This document shows positions 33,907 to 48,443 of a stretch of DNA of 64,000 bases, one piece after another (the first letter of the stretch is position 1; each line of letters opens with the position of its first letter). The notes under the pieces were generated by a model. It ran no database searches. It saw only the letters and a program-made list of their open reading frames with translations, and was not told the origin of the DNA. Source of the stretch: Brachionus plicatilis (taxonomy: Eukaryota > Rotifera > Eurotatoria > Ploima > Brachionidae); the NCBI GenBank assembly GCA_010279815.1, contig QEOQ01000460.1, positions 1,176,245-1,240,244 of the forward strand. The letters run 5' to 3'. The position numbers were made by a program, and so were the translations under genes.

Positions 33907-36039
33907 TTCAATTTTTTTGAAAATTCAACTATGTAAACTGATTGAAAATACTGAATTTTTAATTGCCAGGTTGTACTTTAAGCAGAACAAAATTTGCATT
34001 TGTCTTGGCAAATAAGAAATACTTATTTGTTTATCTTCTTTATTTCTTTTCTATTATCTTATCATTATTTCTTAATAAGTGATTTAAAACCAAATATAAA
34101 AAATATGCTAACCAACGATACAAAGGAAATTTCTTATCGAAAAATTCAAATCAAATAAAAAAATATCTGTCGCATTAAAATGGTAAATTTTATTTTATTT
34201 TTTAATTAATTGATTCTTGTTTTATTCATTTCAATATTTATAATTTACTTTTTAATATTTTATTATATTTAACTAAATAAATTAGCATGCTTCAAAATTT
34301 TATTAATTTATTCCTAAAATAAAAGGTAACAGAAGGATTTTTCAAATTCATATATTATGCAAAATCGTTTTGGTCACATGTTTTGTTGCTTTATATTTGA
34401 GAAAAAATAATATATTTTTAATTAGCTTTTATATAATGATTAATACCCTAAAGCTACTTAATCTAGTATAAATTTTTCAATTTTAAAATTAAAATAGTTT
34501 ACTCTCTTGTTAATTTGTGAATTAAGATATAATTTTATAAAGTAAAATCAAAGTTTTTTTTAAAAATTTAAACTCAAAAAATACCTAAGGCTTTAGAACA
34601 GAGGAAGCTAAATAAATGTTTTTTTAATTGGTATGACAACATTAAAAATTTAGTAAAAAAATATTTTTCAAAAATAGCACAGTTTAACTGCTTATTATTT
34701 TTTAAAATAAATTTAGATGCAGTTCAAAATGTTTATTTGGCATTCGTTGAGAAAAAAAATCGATTTCTGTAATTAAGAAGTCTTCTGATATCTTAAAAAA
34801 TGGATTGAAATTTTAAATTTGAATTTAAAGTAAAAGTTATAATTATTTATTTAATAAATTTTTCTCAATTTTTAAGTTTCAAAATAAAATATGAACGATT
34901 TTATTTACATTCATCAAAATTTCAGAGTATTATCAGTCGACCTGTTTTCAAATAAATAAAATTAGGTTCCGGTAATTCAATGATTTGCAATTTTGAAATC
35001 AGATTATTTTGAATTTTTCTTGCTTTGGCTAATATTGTTTTGCCAAAACAATTTTTTCGAATTTCGGAATATTATGCAAAATATAATAAAAAATCTAGCT
35101 TGAAATCTATTTAAAAACTGTTGGTAAATTCTATAAAACTGGTACAATGCAAAATGCAATTTTCCAATTTTTATCCAAAAAAAATGTTGTTTTAAAAAAA
35201 TCAAAAAATAAAAAATTTAGAGCTTTAAAACACAAATATTCCGGATCTAAAAAGAGTGGAAGTTTCTTTAGTATACCAAGTTGTGGATATTTATGTCCTT
35301 TTGAAATGTATTTAGCCTTATTTAAAAGTTCAGTTATTAATTTAAAAAAATATATTAATAAGATTGTAAAAAATTTGACAGAATTATTCAAATTGATCAA
35401 TATAGTAAATCAAAAAGATTTTTTTTAATTTTTTTGTTGCCAAATTTTGCACTTAATTAAATTAAATTAAATTCAATCCAAATCAATCATTCAAATAGTT
35501 GTTTATTCAATTTTTAATATAAAAAAATCTTAAAATTGATTTTGAATTCTAATTAATTTAAATTTTTAATCTGAATCAAATTTAAATTTTTAACGTTTCA
35601 AAATGAAACTTGAACTAAATTTTCACAAATTGAAAAAAAAATAAAAACTTAATAGATAAATTTTTTATTTTTAATAATCGAAAAGTAATGAGGTTTTCGC
35701 AAAAAAATAATGTTTAAAAAAATAAATTCTAGAATAACTTAATTTCGTGCCTCAACCTATCTGCACTGTAAATAAATGTTCATGTGTAAAATTGATCGTC
35801 CAATTTAGCTTCGCCGACAATTGAATTTCGGTTGTCTTTATTTCAGTGTCAAAAATCCATCCATCCATCATGTTAAATAAATTGATTAAATTTGTATTTA
35901 AAAATGCCGTTTGACAAAAAAAATAAACTTCGAATCTTAATTAACTTATTGATAATTTTAAAAAATTTATTCGATCCGAAAATTACATCAAAAAAATTAT
36001 AAAATCTTCTTTTAAATAAAATAACTAAACAAAATAGTT
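33907..36039. other. Intergenic, no confident gene
   Basis: The region is AT-rich. Overlapping open frames on both strands at about 35131-35428 (89 and 93 codons) have no recognisable motif, and neither is supported by splice or composition signals. A short ATG-initiated frame at 35147-35428 (+) rich in Lys and Ser could be a small gene but is not called. Confidence 0.4.
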
Positions 36040-36973
<934 letters not shown>

Positions 36974-39900
36974 TTTAATTTTTTACTTGTTGTTAAATAA
37001 AAATCTATAAAATTTAAAAAAAAATTATTTGAAAATTTTTCCATTAACCCATATTAAAAATGCAAAAAAAATAATAAATTATTATTAGTATGTTTTCATG
37101 ATTTGGGTCTCTTTTAGATTTTTAATACTTTTTATAATAAAGATAAATAATATTCAAGACATGAATGGATAAATTTGCATTTCCGCTTGTCGATAAATAG
37201 CCGTTCTTTGTAAAAACTTATCTTTTTTTAATTTAAGGCATAAAAAATATATGATTTATGGCATATTTTGCCTTAACAACCGAATAATATATTTTACCAT
37301 GGTTTGAAAAGTACGAGTTCCAACAAGCATGCAACGTTTTTAAAGCGAAAAATTATTATTACTTTTATTTTTTTCAAAAAAATGCATATTTGAGATATTT
37401 TCTCAAGTTTAATTTTATAATTTAAATTCTATTAGCAAATCATTATTTTTGCTTTAGGTATCTAATAAAAATTCTATTCATTTTTTCTATTTTCAATAAT
37501 TAAAAACATTTGAATTAAATCATGTGATCTATAAGAATAGTTATGACTCATTTAATATTTAATCTTATTCGAAAATATTTGAAAATTAAAAAACTGATTT
37601 ATTTTAATTCTAAATATTTAAAAATACCTGGTAATTGACAAAATTGAGAGACTAATCTTTAATATTTGTTTTTAAGTTTGTTTCAAAATTCAGAAATATT
37701 CATGAACAAGCTAAATATTTAAAATATCTCCAGGTTTCATTTGACTGCTTTTGCTCATCAGTATTTTGGCTACTAATTTTATTTGCAAAATTTATTCTCA
37801 TTTTGAAAAATCAAAAATAACGACGTGGCTTTACAATATTTAAATATTAAATTTTTATCAAAAGAAAATTATTGTTTATGAACCGATTCATATTGACCAA
37901 ATTATGACTTTGATGAATTTTTCGCTTACCTAAAAACAAAAAATATTTTGATCAAAAAGTCAAAATTGTCAAATATAATCTCGATTTTGTCTTTAAATTT
38001 ATTTTTATGAAATTATTGATAAATTTTAATAAAATTTAGTTTGAAAAAACTGGAAATTTTAATACAGAAATGATAAAAAATATAAAAATTGTTTCCATTC
38101 GTTCCTTCCTGAATGCAGTATTCTAGTCTTAGACTCATTCAATTTCTTCTTTTTGAACTACTAATACTTAATATTTTTAAATTATTTCAACATAAGATAG
38201 ATTTATTAAAATTTATTTTTTGTTCGAAGCACAAAATTTTAACAAAAAAAATTAAATTTAAACGCTGTAAGTGAATTTAACAAGATTTAGTTCTAGCTTT
38301 TTTAGTCTAATACTTTTGAAATCGATAAGAGTTATTTCAATTATTTTGTTGTCAGATTTTTGTTAGTTACAATTAAAATGTGACCAAGGGTTGCTATGGT
38401 TTAAAAATAATTTTACTATCAAAATTTTAATTCATATATTTTTTTATTTAATATCACTTTACCATGATTAAATGAGAGGTTATCGGTATGTATTGGTATG
38501 AAGTTATATCGAGATGAGTCATCTTTTACAAATATTAGAAATTATTTGCAAAGTCAAAATGTAATTTGAGTTAAATAGATGATACTTTGAGTTGCATACA
38601 AAATACAAATAATTGAACTTGAACACTAATAAATTCAAAAAATGGTTAAAGATTATAATGAATGTCCGATTTTACCTTATTTTACTCAATAAAAAGGTTT
38701 TATACCAAAATATATTAAAAATTAAAGGTTAAATACAAAAATGTAATTTTTTTTTAAATTAATTTTAGTTATTTAAAATTATTATATTAATTATTAACTG
38801 CTCTTTATTCATTAAATACTGATCTTTTTTTATTTTTTATTATCATAAATGCTTTTTATTAAAAATATTTGAAACATTTTCTTAAATGACCTTATTAAAA
38901 TATTTTGAAAATAATTAAATTTTTAAATTTTTTATTTGCCTTATTTTGAATATTGCTCATCTCTTTTATGCTATTTCTCAAAAGATGCAATAATCAAACT
39001 GGCTAAAAGCTTTTATTTTGCAATATTTAAGTTGTTTAATTTAAATTTTGAGTCAAAACTACAATGATGCAAACAATTTTTTAGAAAATCTTAAAGTTCA
39101 ATTGATAAGAAATGACTCAAGAAATTTAAGTTATAATTTAAAGAATATAAGAAATCTAATCGAACCAATGGCAAAAACAATTAAAGGAGAAAAAACATTT
39201 GGATATTTTTATTCGAGATTAATTTATAGCTTTGTGATCAAGAGATCAATGTTAAAATTTTCCTCATTTAAGCTTTCAATATTTAATAATATTAACTTAA
39301 TTTTCACAGATTTTTTAAAAAAAATAAAAAAAAATTTTTTACATTAAAATGTTAAATTTTTTCAGTTAATTTTTTTTTTGTTATTTTTTCATACACAATT
39401 AAACTAAATTGTAATTGTTTTCTTTTTATTAAAATGTATTAAATTTAAATTTTATTTTGAATAAAAGAAGTGTTAATCTGTCTTTTATGTACAGGGACAC
39501 TAGCCTGTTGATTAACCTTGAAACTATAAAAATTTGAAGCTTGATTTGTTATCTTAATTTTAATTACCTAAAATTTCAATTAAAAATCGCAAATAATTTT
39601 ACTTATTTAAATTTGATAAATTTATAGTTTATTTTAAATTTGTTTGGAAAACAAAAATAGAAAAGAAGAAAATTAAACTTGTTTGAATTATTTTAAAATA
39701 TTTAAAAAATGCAATTGGCCTTTTATTAGAATTTTTAGATGAAAAATCCTAGAAATTTTCTAACAAGATAAAATCTGAAAAATGGTTTAATTAAAAATTG
39801 TTGATCATAAAACGAGATAATGAAAATTATAAGAATTACATTAATTTTAATCCATAGCTTAATTTTAATTGAACTGAATTCATCTTTTGATTCAACTCTT

Positions 39901-40079
39901 TCGATGGATGGAATCTAAAAGTAGAATTCAAAAGAAAGAATTCTATTTTGAATAGTATAAAAAATATTTCTCTAATTTATCATTTCATTAATATTAATAA
40001 AAATAAAAATTTTAAAAAGAGATACAAAGATGAAAAGAAATCCGAATAAAAATTGATGATTACTGAGGCATCAACAATA
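36974..40079. other. Long intergenic region, no confident gene
   Basis: About 3.1 kb of AT-rich sequence upstream of GOLPH3. One frame at about 39048-39347 (+) begins without ATG and has an EKxLxN-rich start (NLKVQLIRNDSRNL) that could be a lone exon, but no partner exon or family was found. Nothing else is recognised. Confidence 0.4.
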
Positions 40080-40569
40080 CAGTATTGATTTGACATGATT
40101 TTTTTGGTAATTTTTACGTAAAATTACGGAGGCTTAAGTAAAACAGTAGTAATTTATGTAATTTTACGTAATTTTAAAAAAGAAAATTTACGAAATTTAT
40201 CTGAAAAATTCGAAAATTTAAGTAAAATTACCTTATTTTCTACTTTTTTACGCTAATCGCAAAAGGGAAAAAAATTATCGTTTTTTTTTAATTTTCGAAG
40301 AATTTTGGAATTTTTTCAATTTTGTTCCATTATAAGAGGTTATTTTTACCTTTTTTACGTTATTTTTTACTGGAGAAAAAATGTGAATTTACAAAAAATT
40401 GCCGAATTTTACGTAAAATTGTTTTACAAAAAAATAACGTAAAAAGTAGAAATTAAGGTAATTTTTCGTAAATTTTCTTTTTTAAATTTACGCAAAATTA
40501 CATAAATTACTACTTTTTTACTTAAGTTTCCGTAAAAATTATCTAAAACATCATGTGAAACCAATACTG
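40080..40569. mobile_element. Inverted-repeat MITE (mariner-like ends, TA target duplication)
   Basis: The two ends mirror each other for about 150 bp: cagtattgatttgacatgat from 40080 and, on the other strand, cagtattggtttcacatgat from 40569. Both continue into ggtaatttttacg-like and cttaagtaaaa-(c/a)agtagtaat blocks. TA flanks both sides (40078-40079, 40570-40571). The 490 bp element has no reading frame and is rich in the motif ttacgtaa. Related single-ended pieces lie near 53278-53365 and 56135-56195. Confidence 0.8.
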
Positions 40570-40791
40570 TATCAAAACAGGTTCCAAAAAACTACGAGCA
40601 GCGGTAATTCGAGTCTAAAAAATAGGGTCAAAAAATAAGAAGAAATCCCTTGAGATTAATTTTTGAAAATATTCAACTTTCATTCTTGAAAATTATTTAT
40701 TGATTTAAAAAAAAATTAAATAACTAGATGAAAAAAAAATTTTTTCTCCGATTATATAAAACAATTTACATTAATTTAAAACAACTGTTGA

Positions 40792-42251
40792 TTATTTTTT
40801 CGGTAGCTTGAGGTCATCATCAAAAGAGGACTCAGACGGTCTTTTGAGACAACTTTTCAAATCGCTCAATTGCCGACTTGATCTATCAGGAGTTGTTATC
40901 CTTGGTGTTTCAAATCCCGTAAAGGGACTTTTAATTGACGGAGATCGGCCCAAAATTGGCGACGAGAGAATAGAATCGCTTTTTTTCTTCAACGAGAGTA
41001 ATCGTTGAGCTGCAGGTGACATATTGTTTATCCTATCACCTGCTCTTGGCGAACTAAGAACATTTCTTGACGGCGATGCAATGCTTCGCTGGACTTGTTT
41101 CAAAGCTTCAATTTTTTTCTTTCTTTTTTCGGCACTTATTTTTTCTTCTAGTTGCAGGGCTATTTTTTCACGTTCAGGAATATCTGGTATTTTAAATTCA
41201 GGTCCATCAGACATCCTAGGAGTATATGGTGTTTGGGTTGGATCCAGTCTCATTGGCGTGCTTTCTACTTCTCCCCAGACCATCATTGGCGACTCGTCGC
41301 CGGCTAAATTTCCGGGCATTGGCGAAGGACAAGGATCAACTAGGCTGTAGCCGCGAATTTTAGGCGTCTCTTTTGCACTGGCCTCTTTTCCCTCCACATT
41401 TAGTTTACTTATAGAAGTAGCCAAAAGATTTGTCTTTGTACTTGATGCCGGCATTTGAACTACAGTTCCAAGTCTATTCAATTCTTCTGGTGTAAATCTT
41501 GTATTTGAATGATTTATTACTCGACTCGACTTGGCTTGGACCAATTCTTCTTCCAAAGTCAACGGAGCTCCTTCAGGAATATACATCAGAGTATTTTTGC
41601 TTGTGTATCTCCATGAATCAAGTGATTTTATCAAATCGTCATTATGTTTTGGCCCATCAAGCATCAATGACTCTTCGCTTTTCTTTTTTTAAAAAAAATT
41701 AAAATTTTTGTCAAAAAAAAAAAAAATTTTTTTTTATTTACCTTTAAATGTTGCTTTTCTTTTTCGAAAAGCCAAGCTTGGTGAATTTTTGTTCGCTGTT
41801 TTTTTTCGGCATCTTCGATCAGTGCTTCAAAAGATATGTTGTCTTCACTGGTGTTATTGGCCAAAAATGTGTCCAAAGACTCGGTTATTTTTCCATTAGC
41901 TGGCTGTTCTAGGTCTATTACCGGTGGTTCTTCGTTTGCATAAGGTAAATCGGTGGCTGATCCGTCTGATTTTCTTGGTGTTGAGTTAACTTTGGGCTCG
42001 GATGAGGCCACATGTTTGTTGTATCTTTCGTACAGATCGTTGAGTGCATCGTAATTGTTTGCTTTAAGTGCCTCTTGATAAGCCTGTTGTATCTTGAGTC
42101 GTTCCAGGTCTGGGAAAAAACTTTTTTCTATGATACTGTCCAGTTTTTTGATGTAAGTGTCCTCATCCAAAACGTTTACACTACGCTTTGATTTTTGATC
42201 ATATGACACCAATTTTAGGTCGTCGTCTGATGACTTTTTGACCACAGACAT
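40792..42251 (-). CDS. ESS2: Splicing factor ESS-2 homologue (ESS2/DGCR14)
   Basis: ESS2 is a nuclear spliceosome C-complex-associated protein. Two exons (42251-41742 and 41682-40792) close at 466 residues; human ESS2 has 476. N-terminal conserved block: VLDEDTYIKKLDSIIEKSFFPDLE. Then SLDTFLANNTSEDNISF, the SWRYTSKNTLMYIPEG block, the short HSNTRF motif, SPMMVWGEVESTPMRL, and TPYTPRMSDGPEFKIP, all in family order. The C-terminus is basic and Ser-rich with SP/TP sites. The intron is short, with a T/A homopolymer. Transcription diverges from the coiled-coil gene that starts 252 bp away, suggesting a shared promoter region. Confidence 0.95.
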
Positions 42252-42503
42252 GGTTCATTGGGAGCTATTTTTTATATTTATTCGATTTTTTATTTTAAGC
42301 AGTATTAAATATTTCATATTTTTAACAAATTTATATTTTATTAAAATCTGTTTTTGTCGAGTCAAAATTTTTGTCTCAGTATCTGCAACTTCCTTTGAAA
42401 AGGATTTTAAATTTCTTTTAAAATTTAAAAATGTGAAGGATACACAATTTGGTGAACTGTTCAGTTGAGAAAAGTAAATTGTTTTTAAAACACGCGGATC
42501 AAA
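42252..42503. promoter_or_regulatory. Probable bidirectional promoter between ESS2 and the coiled-coil gene
   Basis: The two start codons point away from each other across 252 bp, leaving no room for separate long promoters. No specific binding motif or TATA box can be assigned in the AT-rich sequence. Confidence 0.4.
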
Positions 42504-44391
42504 ATGAACTTTCAATTGAGCGAATATGACCAAGAAGTTTTTGGTATTCAGGAAGGCCTTCAATTTCATGGTAAAAAATTTACATTTATCCATTTTAACA
42601 AAGCCAACAAGTTTTGAAATACATTTTAGAATTTGAAAAGCAAAAAAATGCTGATTTAATTAAGCAAATTGATGAAGAAATTAAAGGTAATTAAAGGAAA
42701 AAGTTGAGAATAACAATTGAGATGATAATTTTGTTTTTAAGAAATCCAGCTTAAAATTCAAAAGCTAAAGGACGAATTTTTGATTCTAAGTGACAAAAAA
42801 CAAGATTTTACCTCAAAGCTTGAGCTTTACCGGTCTTTATCAGAAAAACTTAAAGATAACATTCAAAGGTAGTCTTATTCAGCCTCGAATATTCTTTAAA
42901 GATAAACAAATTTAAGAATTGCTTCATTCACCAAAACCGCAAATAAAAACCTCATAGTTGCTAAAAATAATTTAAATCTTGCCAAAAATGAATTTGATGA
43001 AAAATTGTATTTTTTTAATAAAAACTTAATTTTCTTTGATCTAAAATTTTTGACCGTAGAAACTCGAAAAAAATATTGTATGAAAAAAGGATTTGTCAAA
43101 TTGAAGAAAGCATACAAATTGAGATTAATACAAATGTTCATGTAGTCGAAAAGATAATTTCATACAATAATAAGCTTCAAATGTAATTTTAGGCAAAAAA
43201 ATCATTTATCAGGCTAAATTTTTGTTAAGGATAGAAAATTTGAAGAATAGTAAATCTGATTATTTACGAGAAATTATGAATCAAAAATCAAAAAATAATG
43301 AAACTTGGTTGAGCCTTAAAAAGAATATTGTAAATATGTAAGTTTTAAAATTTGGGAACAATTTTTTAATTAACTAATGAATAATTTTGTATTCTTTATA
43401 ATTTTTTTAATTTTTTTTTATTTGCCTATGAGGCTTAGATCTAATAAATAAATAATAATTAATTTTCTTAATTAGTGCTTCCAGATACAAAAATATGATG
43501 GAACGAGAAAAAATAAAAGAGACGGAAGTAATACTGCAAAGAGAAGATTTAAATTTTATTAAAAAAAATATTCTATTAAATACTTTTTTTTTGAGAAACA
43601 ATCAAATAATCAAATCATGCCAAGTTCATCAACCTATACCGATACCAACAATGTTGGATTAGATTTTTTTTTGAAAGTAAGAAAAAATTCAGATTAAATT
43701 TAACTAATGTGAATCAATTGAAGCCGTTTAGTTCAGTTTGGACTCAGAATAAACCAAAAACGCCAATTAGTAAAACCAATTTTCTAACATCAACACCATT
43801 GTCGAAAATTCCGGAACACAATGTACCAGATTTTAGGGAAAATCAAATTGACTATACCCAAGAAAGAGAGTGTTTTCGTACGCCTACTATTTTAATACCA
43901 AAGCTTAATTTAACATTGACTCCAATTCCGAGAAAGAATCAGAAAAATAATCAACATTTAAGAATGAGTGATTTAATTAATTAAAAAAAAAAAATTTTAA
44001 TAACTTTAAAAGGAATGAATAAGCCTCAAATAGCTGAACAACTAGAAACTCTCGATGGTATTTTTATGAGAATTAAAAAATACAATTTTATAAGCTTTCT
44101 TTAGAGGATCCATTAAGCAATAATTTACTAGATTCCCAAGTTGCAAATTTTGAAGAAAATAAAAATTCTAGCAAGTTAAGTGCAGCATTTGATTGTGACA
44201 AAAGTCTTAATTTAACCTTTTCGGAGGTAGAAAATCAATCGGGTAATTTTCCAGGTAAAAATAACCAATGAATAAAATTTTTTGTTTTGGTTAATTATTT
44301 TCACTTAAAAGAGTTGCAATTTGGATTCAAAGCCTCCTATTTAAACAAAAACAAAAGCTCTTTAAATGGCTTAAATTTGTTCAAAGAATAG
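42504..44391 (+). CDS. Fast-evolving coiled-coil protein (possible synaptonemal complex SIX6OS1-like)
   Basis: Eleven small exons were joined by eye and close at 418 residues: 42504-42570, 42630-42686, 42742-42868, 42917-43006, 43060-43141, 43213-43337, 43476-43623, 43682-43967, 44013-44057, 44105-44254 and 44312-44391. The N-terminal ~230 residues are almost continuous coiled coil (for example KNADLIKQIDEEIKEIQLKI). The middle has short Thr-Pro motifs (KTPISKTN, TSTPLSKIP, FRTPTILIP), possible kinase sites. The C-terminus has Phe-rich pieces (LQFGFKASY). Coiled coil then TP-rich disorder then Phe-rich tail resembles meiotic central-element proteins such as SIX6OS1, but this is architecture only. 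The 43624-43681 intron was chosen because straight reading stops at 43660. Very AT-rich exons suggest rapid divergence. Confidence 0.65.
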
Positions 44392-44840
44392 ATTTTTTCA
44401 AAAATAAAACAAGATTTGACTGAAAATTTAATTTTTTTTTAAATCAAAAATGTTTAATATTAATTTCCGCTTAAAAGTGTTCGGGTGAAGTTCTACCAAA
44501 CATCAACAATTAAATAAAAATATTTTTTGAGGATTAATTAATTATTTAAAAAAACAACTTAAGGATATGTTAAACTCTAGCAAGAAATTGAATTCAGTTT
44601 TTTAAATTATAAATTAGGCGTCGGCATGGCAACTGAATATTATAATGAAATAAATTTAAAAATTAAATCAATTTTAATCATATTTACTGCTGCTTTAAAA
44701 TTCACGTATTCCGAATTACTTTAAAATTCTTTTAATAATAAACTATTTAACTATGCTATTATCAAGCTTCAACATATGCTCTATGACTAACGAGAAAAAT
44801 TAAATACTTTATCTAAAGTTTTTAAAAAAATAAAATCACA

Positions 44841-47800
44841 ATGTCACGATCTAACTCGCCAAAAAACTCAGAATTAGTGCGTCGAAAGTCGCAAAAAAAT
44901 GATATTCCATTTTATGAGCCTCCTTCGAATGCACCAACTTCATCCCAAATAATCAAAGCTGCTAAAGAAAAACTTCACGATGCCAAGCGCAATCAGGTCG
45001 CGTATCTTCCCGAATCAGCTAATTTGGCCAGAACCTTGAACTCAAATAGACCATTTACTCCTAGAGATGACAAGAGAACTTTGTTTGGACCCAAAAGCAC
45101 TCGTCCAATTAACGAACGACCACCGAGCTCTTTCTCGTAATTTTTAGTTGCCAAAATTTTGCTCATTTTTTTTCTAATTTTGCTTTAAGAATTGGCTCAA
45201 AGAGTTTTGAAGCAGATCCAACGGCGAGTCGGCCCATTTCGGCCACCAGACTTTCTCCGATTGAAGCCAAAAATTCATCGAAGTTAACATTTAGTACTCA
45301 GACATCTCTTGAAAGTGAATCTAGGTCCAGTTTGCGAAATGAGGATACTGATTTGCTCAAGCTTTCTAGCCCCAAATCGGCTAGTCGATTAGCACCACTG
45401 GAAAAAAGCACTGATAAATTGAAAATTAAAGATGATGATGATGATAAAAATCAATCAAAGAAACAAGATACTAAAACTAATGATAAAATTGATTTAACTT
45501 GGAAAAAATTTATCGAACCTCTAGTTAATCAAATGGAAGTTTTTTTCAAAAGTAAAGTTTTTTTAATTTTTTTTAAATAAAATAATTTTCCTACAAAGAT
45601 AATCAAATCGATTTATTCTGTGAGTCATCGGACCTTCTTAACCAGCTTGTGTGCGATAACCAAATGTATTCAAAAAGTTGTTCGAAACGATCTTTGATCT
45701 TGAAGATATTGTTCAAATATCTTGATACTGAAAGTGACAAAATTAAACTCAAAATATCCAGAATAATTTTAAATGTAGCCAAATTATTTTGATAATTAAA
45801 TTTAAATTTTAAATTTTTATCATTCAAGATGAAAATTACCGGTAGTAATTTGACCAATATCTGTAGATTACTGTTTTCAATTAGTAGAAATAGTGAAAAT
45901 GATCTTATTTTTATGGATCCTAATATAATAGGTAGTTTATTCAGTTTGCAAAATTTAGCATGAAAAATATTTTTTTACCTTAGAAACTTTGTTAAATATA
46001 CCGGAACGATTTGATTTTAAAGAAAACTCGGACACAGTCATTTATTTTTGTGGAACAATCAAAAATTTGAGCGAAAACATAAAAATTTTAAAGGCACTAT
46101 CATCAAAAAATTTGGAAGAAATTCTTGTTAGGATGATAAAAGATTTGAGCAAATATGTAATTTATTTTTTTTAATATTCTGACTTTTTAAAAATTTATTT
46201 TTCATTAAGTTTAAAGACACAGAGACATTGAAAGCAGAGACTGGTCATGCTCTTGTTCAGGTACATTTTTTCTCAAGTTAAACAAAAAATCAAAATATTT
46301 TGGTAGATAACTGCAACTATCCGAAATTTGGCAGACTTGTCCAATACCAGACAAAAACTTTTAAGCCTCAAATTAATGGAGCATTTAGTTTATATCTTAA
46401 AATATTACACAGGTGATTCGGAGCTAATGCTAAATGTTTCACGAATTTTAAGGTGATTTATTGTTTTTAATTAAATTTTAAAATTTTAAAATTTTCGATA
46501 GCAAGTTGACATTGCATTCTGATTGCTGCAATAACTTAATCCCACATGAGTCATTTTATAAATCTTTCCTTAAAGTAATGATAAAACATGAGTCTAAACA
46601 AGATTTGATAGTCCGCGTCGGGTTTATTTTGGGAAATGTTACGGGTCGTTACGAAAACGCCCGTATTCGCTTAATTAGTGAAAAATACTCAATTGAGACA
46701 TTGCTTAACACATTAAAAGTTTATTTTAGCAATGATCAGCAAGTAAGTTAGTTGTATAAATTTTATTATTCTATTTATTTGAGAAAAAAAAGAATTCAAA
46801 TGGATCTAATGGTAATTCGAAAGAGCTAAGTGAAGCTGAGCCTAGTCCTAATGAAGATGTTCTCATTAAGTATGTCCGTATTGTTGCCAATTTAGCTATA
46901 AGTGAAGACGTTGGAGAAAAATTGGCAAAAAGGCAGGATATTCTTGATGTTTTATTAAAAATTCTTGGTTGGTTTTACCATTTTTAAAATTAATTCTTAT
47001 TTTTAAAATTTGTAAATAGAATTCAAAGATTTAAGCTGTGAAGAATTGATAATAAACACTGTAGTGACAATTAATAATTTATCGTTTTATAATTCGCAGA
47101 TAATTATTGATAATTCTCAAAAAATAGTCGACTGTAAAAAAACTCTCAAGTTTAATTTTAAAATAGTAATAAAATTTAATTTAGGCTTGATGAAATTTTT
47201 ACTCTCGAACAATTTAGAAGCAATTATAGAGGTTTTTAGAGTGTTCGCCAATTTGTCAAGGGATCAGACTGTACGTGGTTATCTGGCATATAGAAAAGGT
47301 TTGAATAAAAAATTTAAAAAAAAGAAAAATTAATTTAAATTTATTTTGTTAGTTAACATTTTGGCAATTGCTTATTTAAATTCGAACAATAGAGAATTGA
47401 TATACATTGTAATCGGATTTTTGATAAATATAATGACAGATCAAGAAAATCGAGCCATACTCAGAGAAGAAAATGGAGTTAAAAAGTAACCTTAGTGTTA
47501 TCTTAGTTTTTCTGTTCTGAATATTTTTTAAGGCTTATTGAACTACTGAACGAAATTGGTCCGTCAGATTGGCAGATGTCATCGATGATTTGTAAATTGT
47601 TCATGAATTACAGTGATAATAATAGACCCATTAACCACTTTTTTGACCAGAATGAAACAAAATTACTAACTGTAATTCTAAAAGAATTGTTGGATGAAAA
47701 TTTTGCCTTGAGATGCCACAAAAGTGAGTTCAAATCATCTGCACCGGAAGAAGACAATGCTGAAAACATCGATGATTATATGGATTATTTATGGAAACAA

Positions 47801-47854
47801 GATTTTCAGCCTGTTGCCAAGTTTTTAATTGCTCGACTTATTAGGAATGTTTAA
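44841..47854 (+). CDS. ARMC2: Armadillo repeat-containing protein 2 (ARMC2)
   Basis: ARMC2 is needed for axoneme assembly, especially radial spoke transport in sperm flagella and cilia. Thirteen exons close at 801 residues (human about 867): 44841-45136, 45190-45551, 45599-45774, 45829-45931, 45984-46156, 46210-46260, 46307-46452, 46502-46742, 46793-46967, 47020-47133, 47185-47298, 47353-47485 and 47533-47854. The N-terminus has the family's disordered block: NRPFTPRDDKRTLFGPKS, RPPSSFS, and SRPISATRLSPIEAK. The remainder is armadillo repeats (VRVGFILGNVTGRYENAR, INTVVTINNLSFYN, FRVFANLSRDQTV). The last exon has GPSDWQMSSMICKLFMNYSD and ends FQPVAKFLIARLIRN. Several exons run through alternative short frames that are shadows. 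Every junction keeps phase and no key block is missing. Confidence 0.95.
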
Positions 47855-48443
47855 ATTAGTTTTAAAATTTAGTCATTTAAATAAATTTTTAAAAAATTGT
47901 TAAATCAATACGGCTCTGTTTTATTAAAATTAAAATCTTAAAATATTTATCTCAGCTGTTTCTAAATATAAAAAAGTTTAAGTTTATACTAGCCTGTATG
48001 TATAATGTTAATAAAAATTCAGGCTAAAGTAAATAATCGACGTTGAATTGATTTTCTCAAACATAAGAGCTTAACCTAATACCACTATTTTTGATTCGGC
48101 AAGTTTTTGCATATCAAAATTTTTTATTATAATTTTCTAATATTAAAATTTAAAATAAAATTTTGGTTAATTTTTGATCTGCAATCGCCACGTTGTATAT
48201 AATGCAAAGCTATACATATTTCTAAAATTTCAATTTTTACTTTCAAAATCACTTTGTACGTGTATAATTCAATAATGAAATGATTAGTTTTTGAATTTTA
48301 AATTTTTTTCTAAAATTACAGTAAAAAATTCGAGTTTTTTTTTCTTCAAATTTTAACTAATTCGTCATCATAATAATATCATTTTTGATTTAGAGAACAA
48401 TTTTTAAAGGTAGACTATTTTAGTGAATAAATCCAACGTGAAA

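Noticed and set aside
35131..35428. Overlapping frames on both strands
   Set aside because: Neither has a recognisable motif, intron signals or composition shift; kept only as a remark on the region.
39048..39347. 99-codon forward frame
   Set aside because: It starts without ATG and is single, with no partner exon; could be a stray exon but unsupported.
42896..43141. Reverse 81-codon frame
   Set aside because: It is the shadow of two coiled-coil gene exons that splice cleanly on the forward strand.
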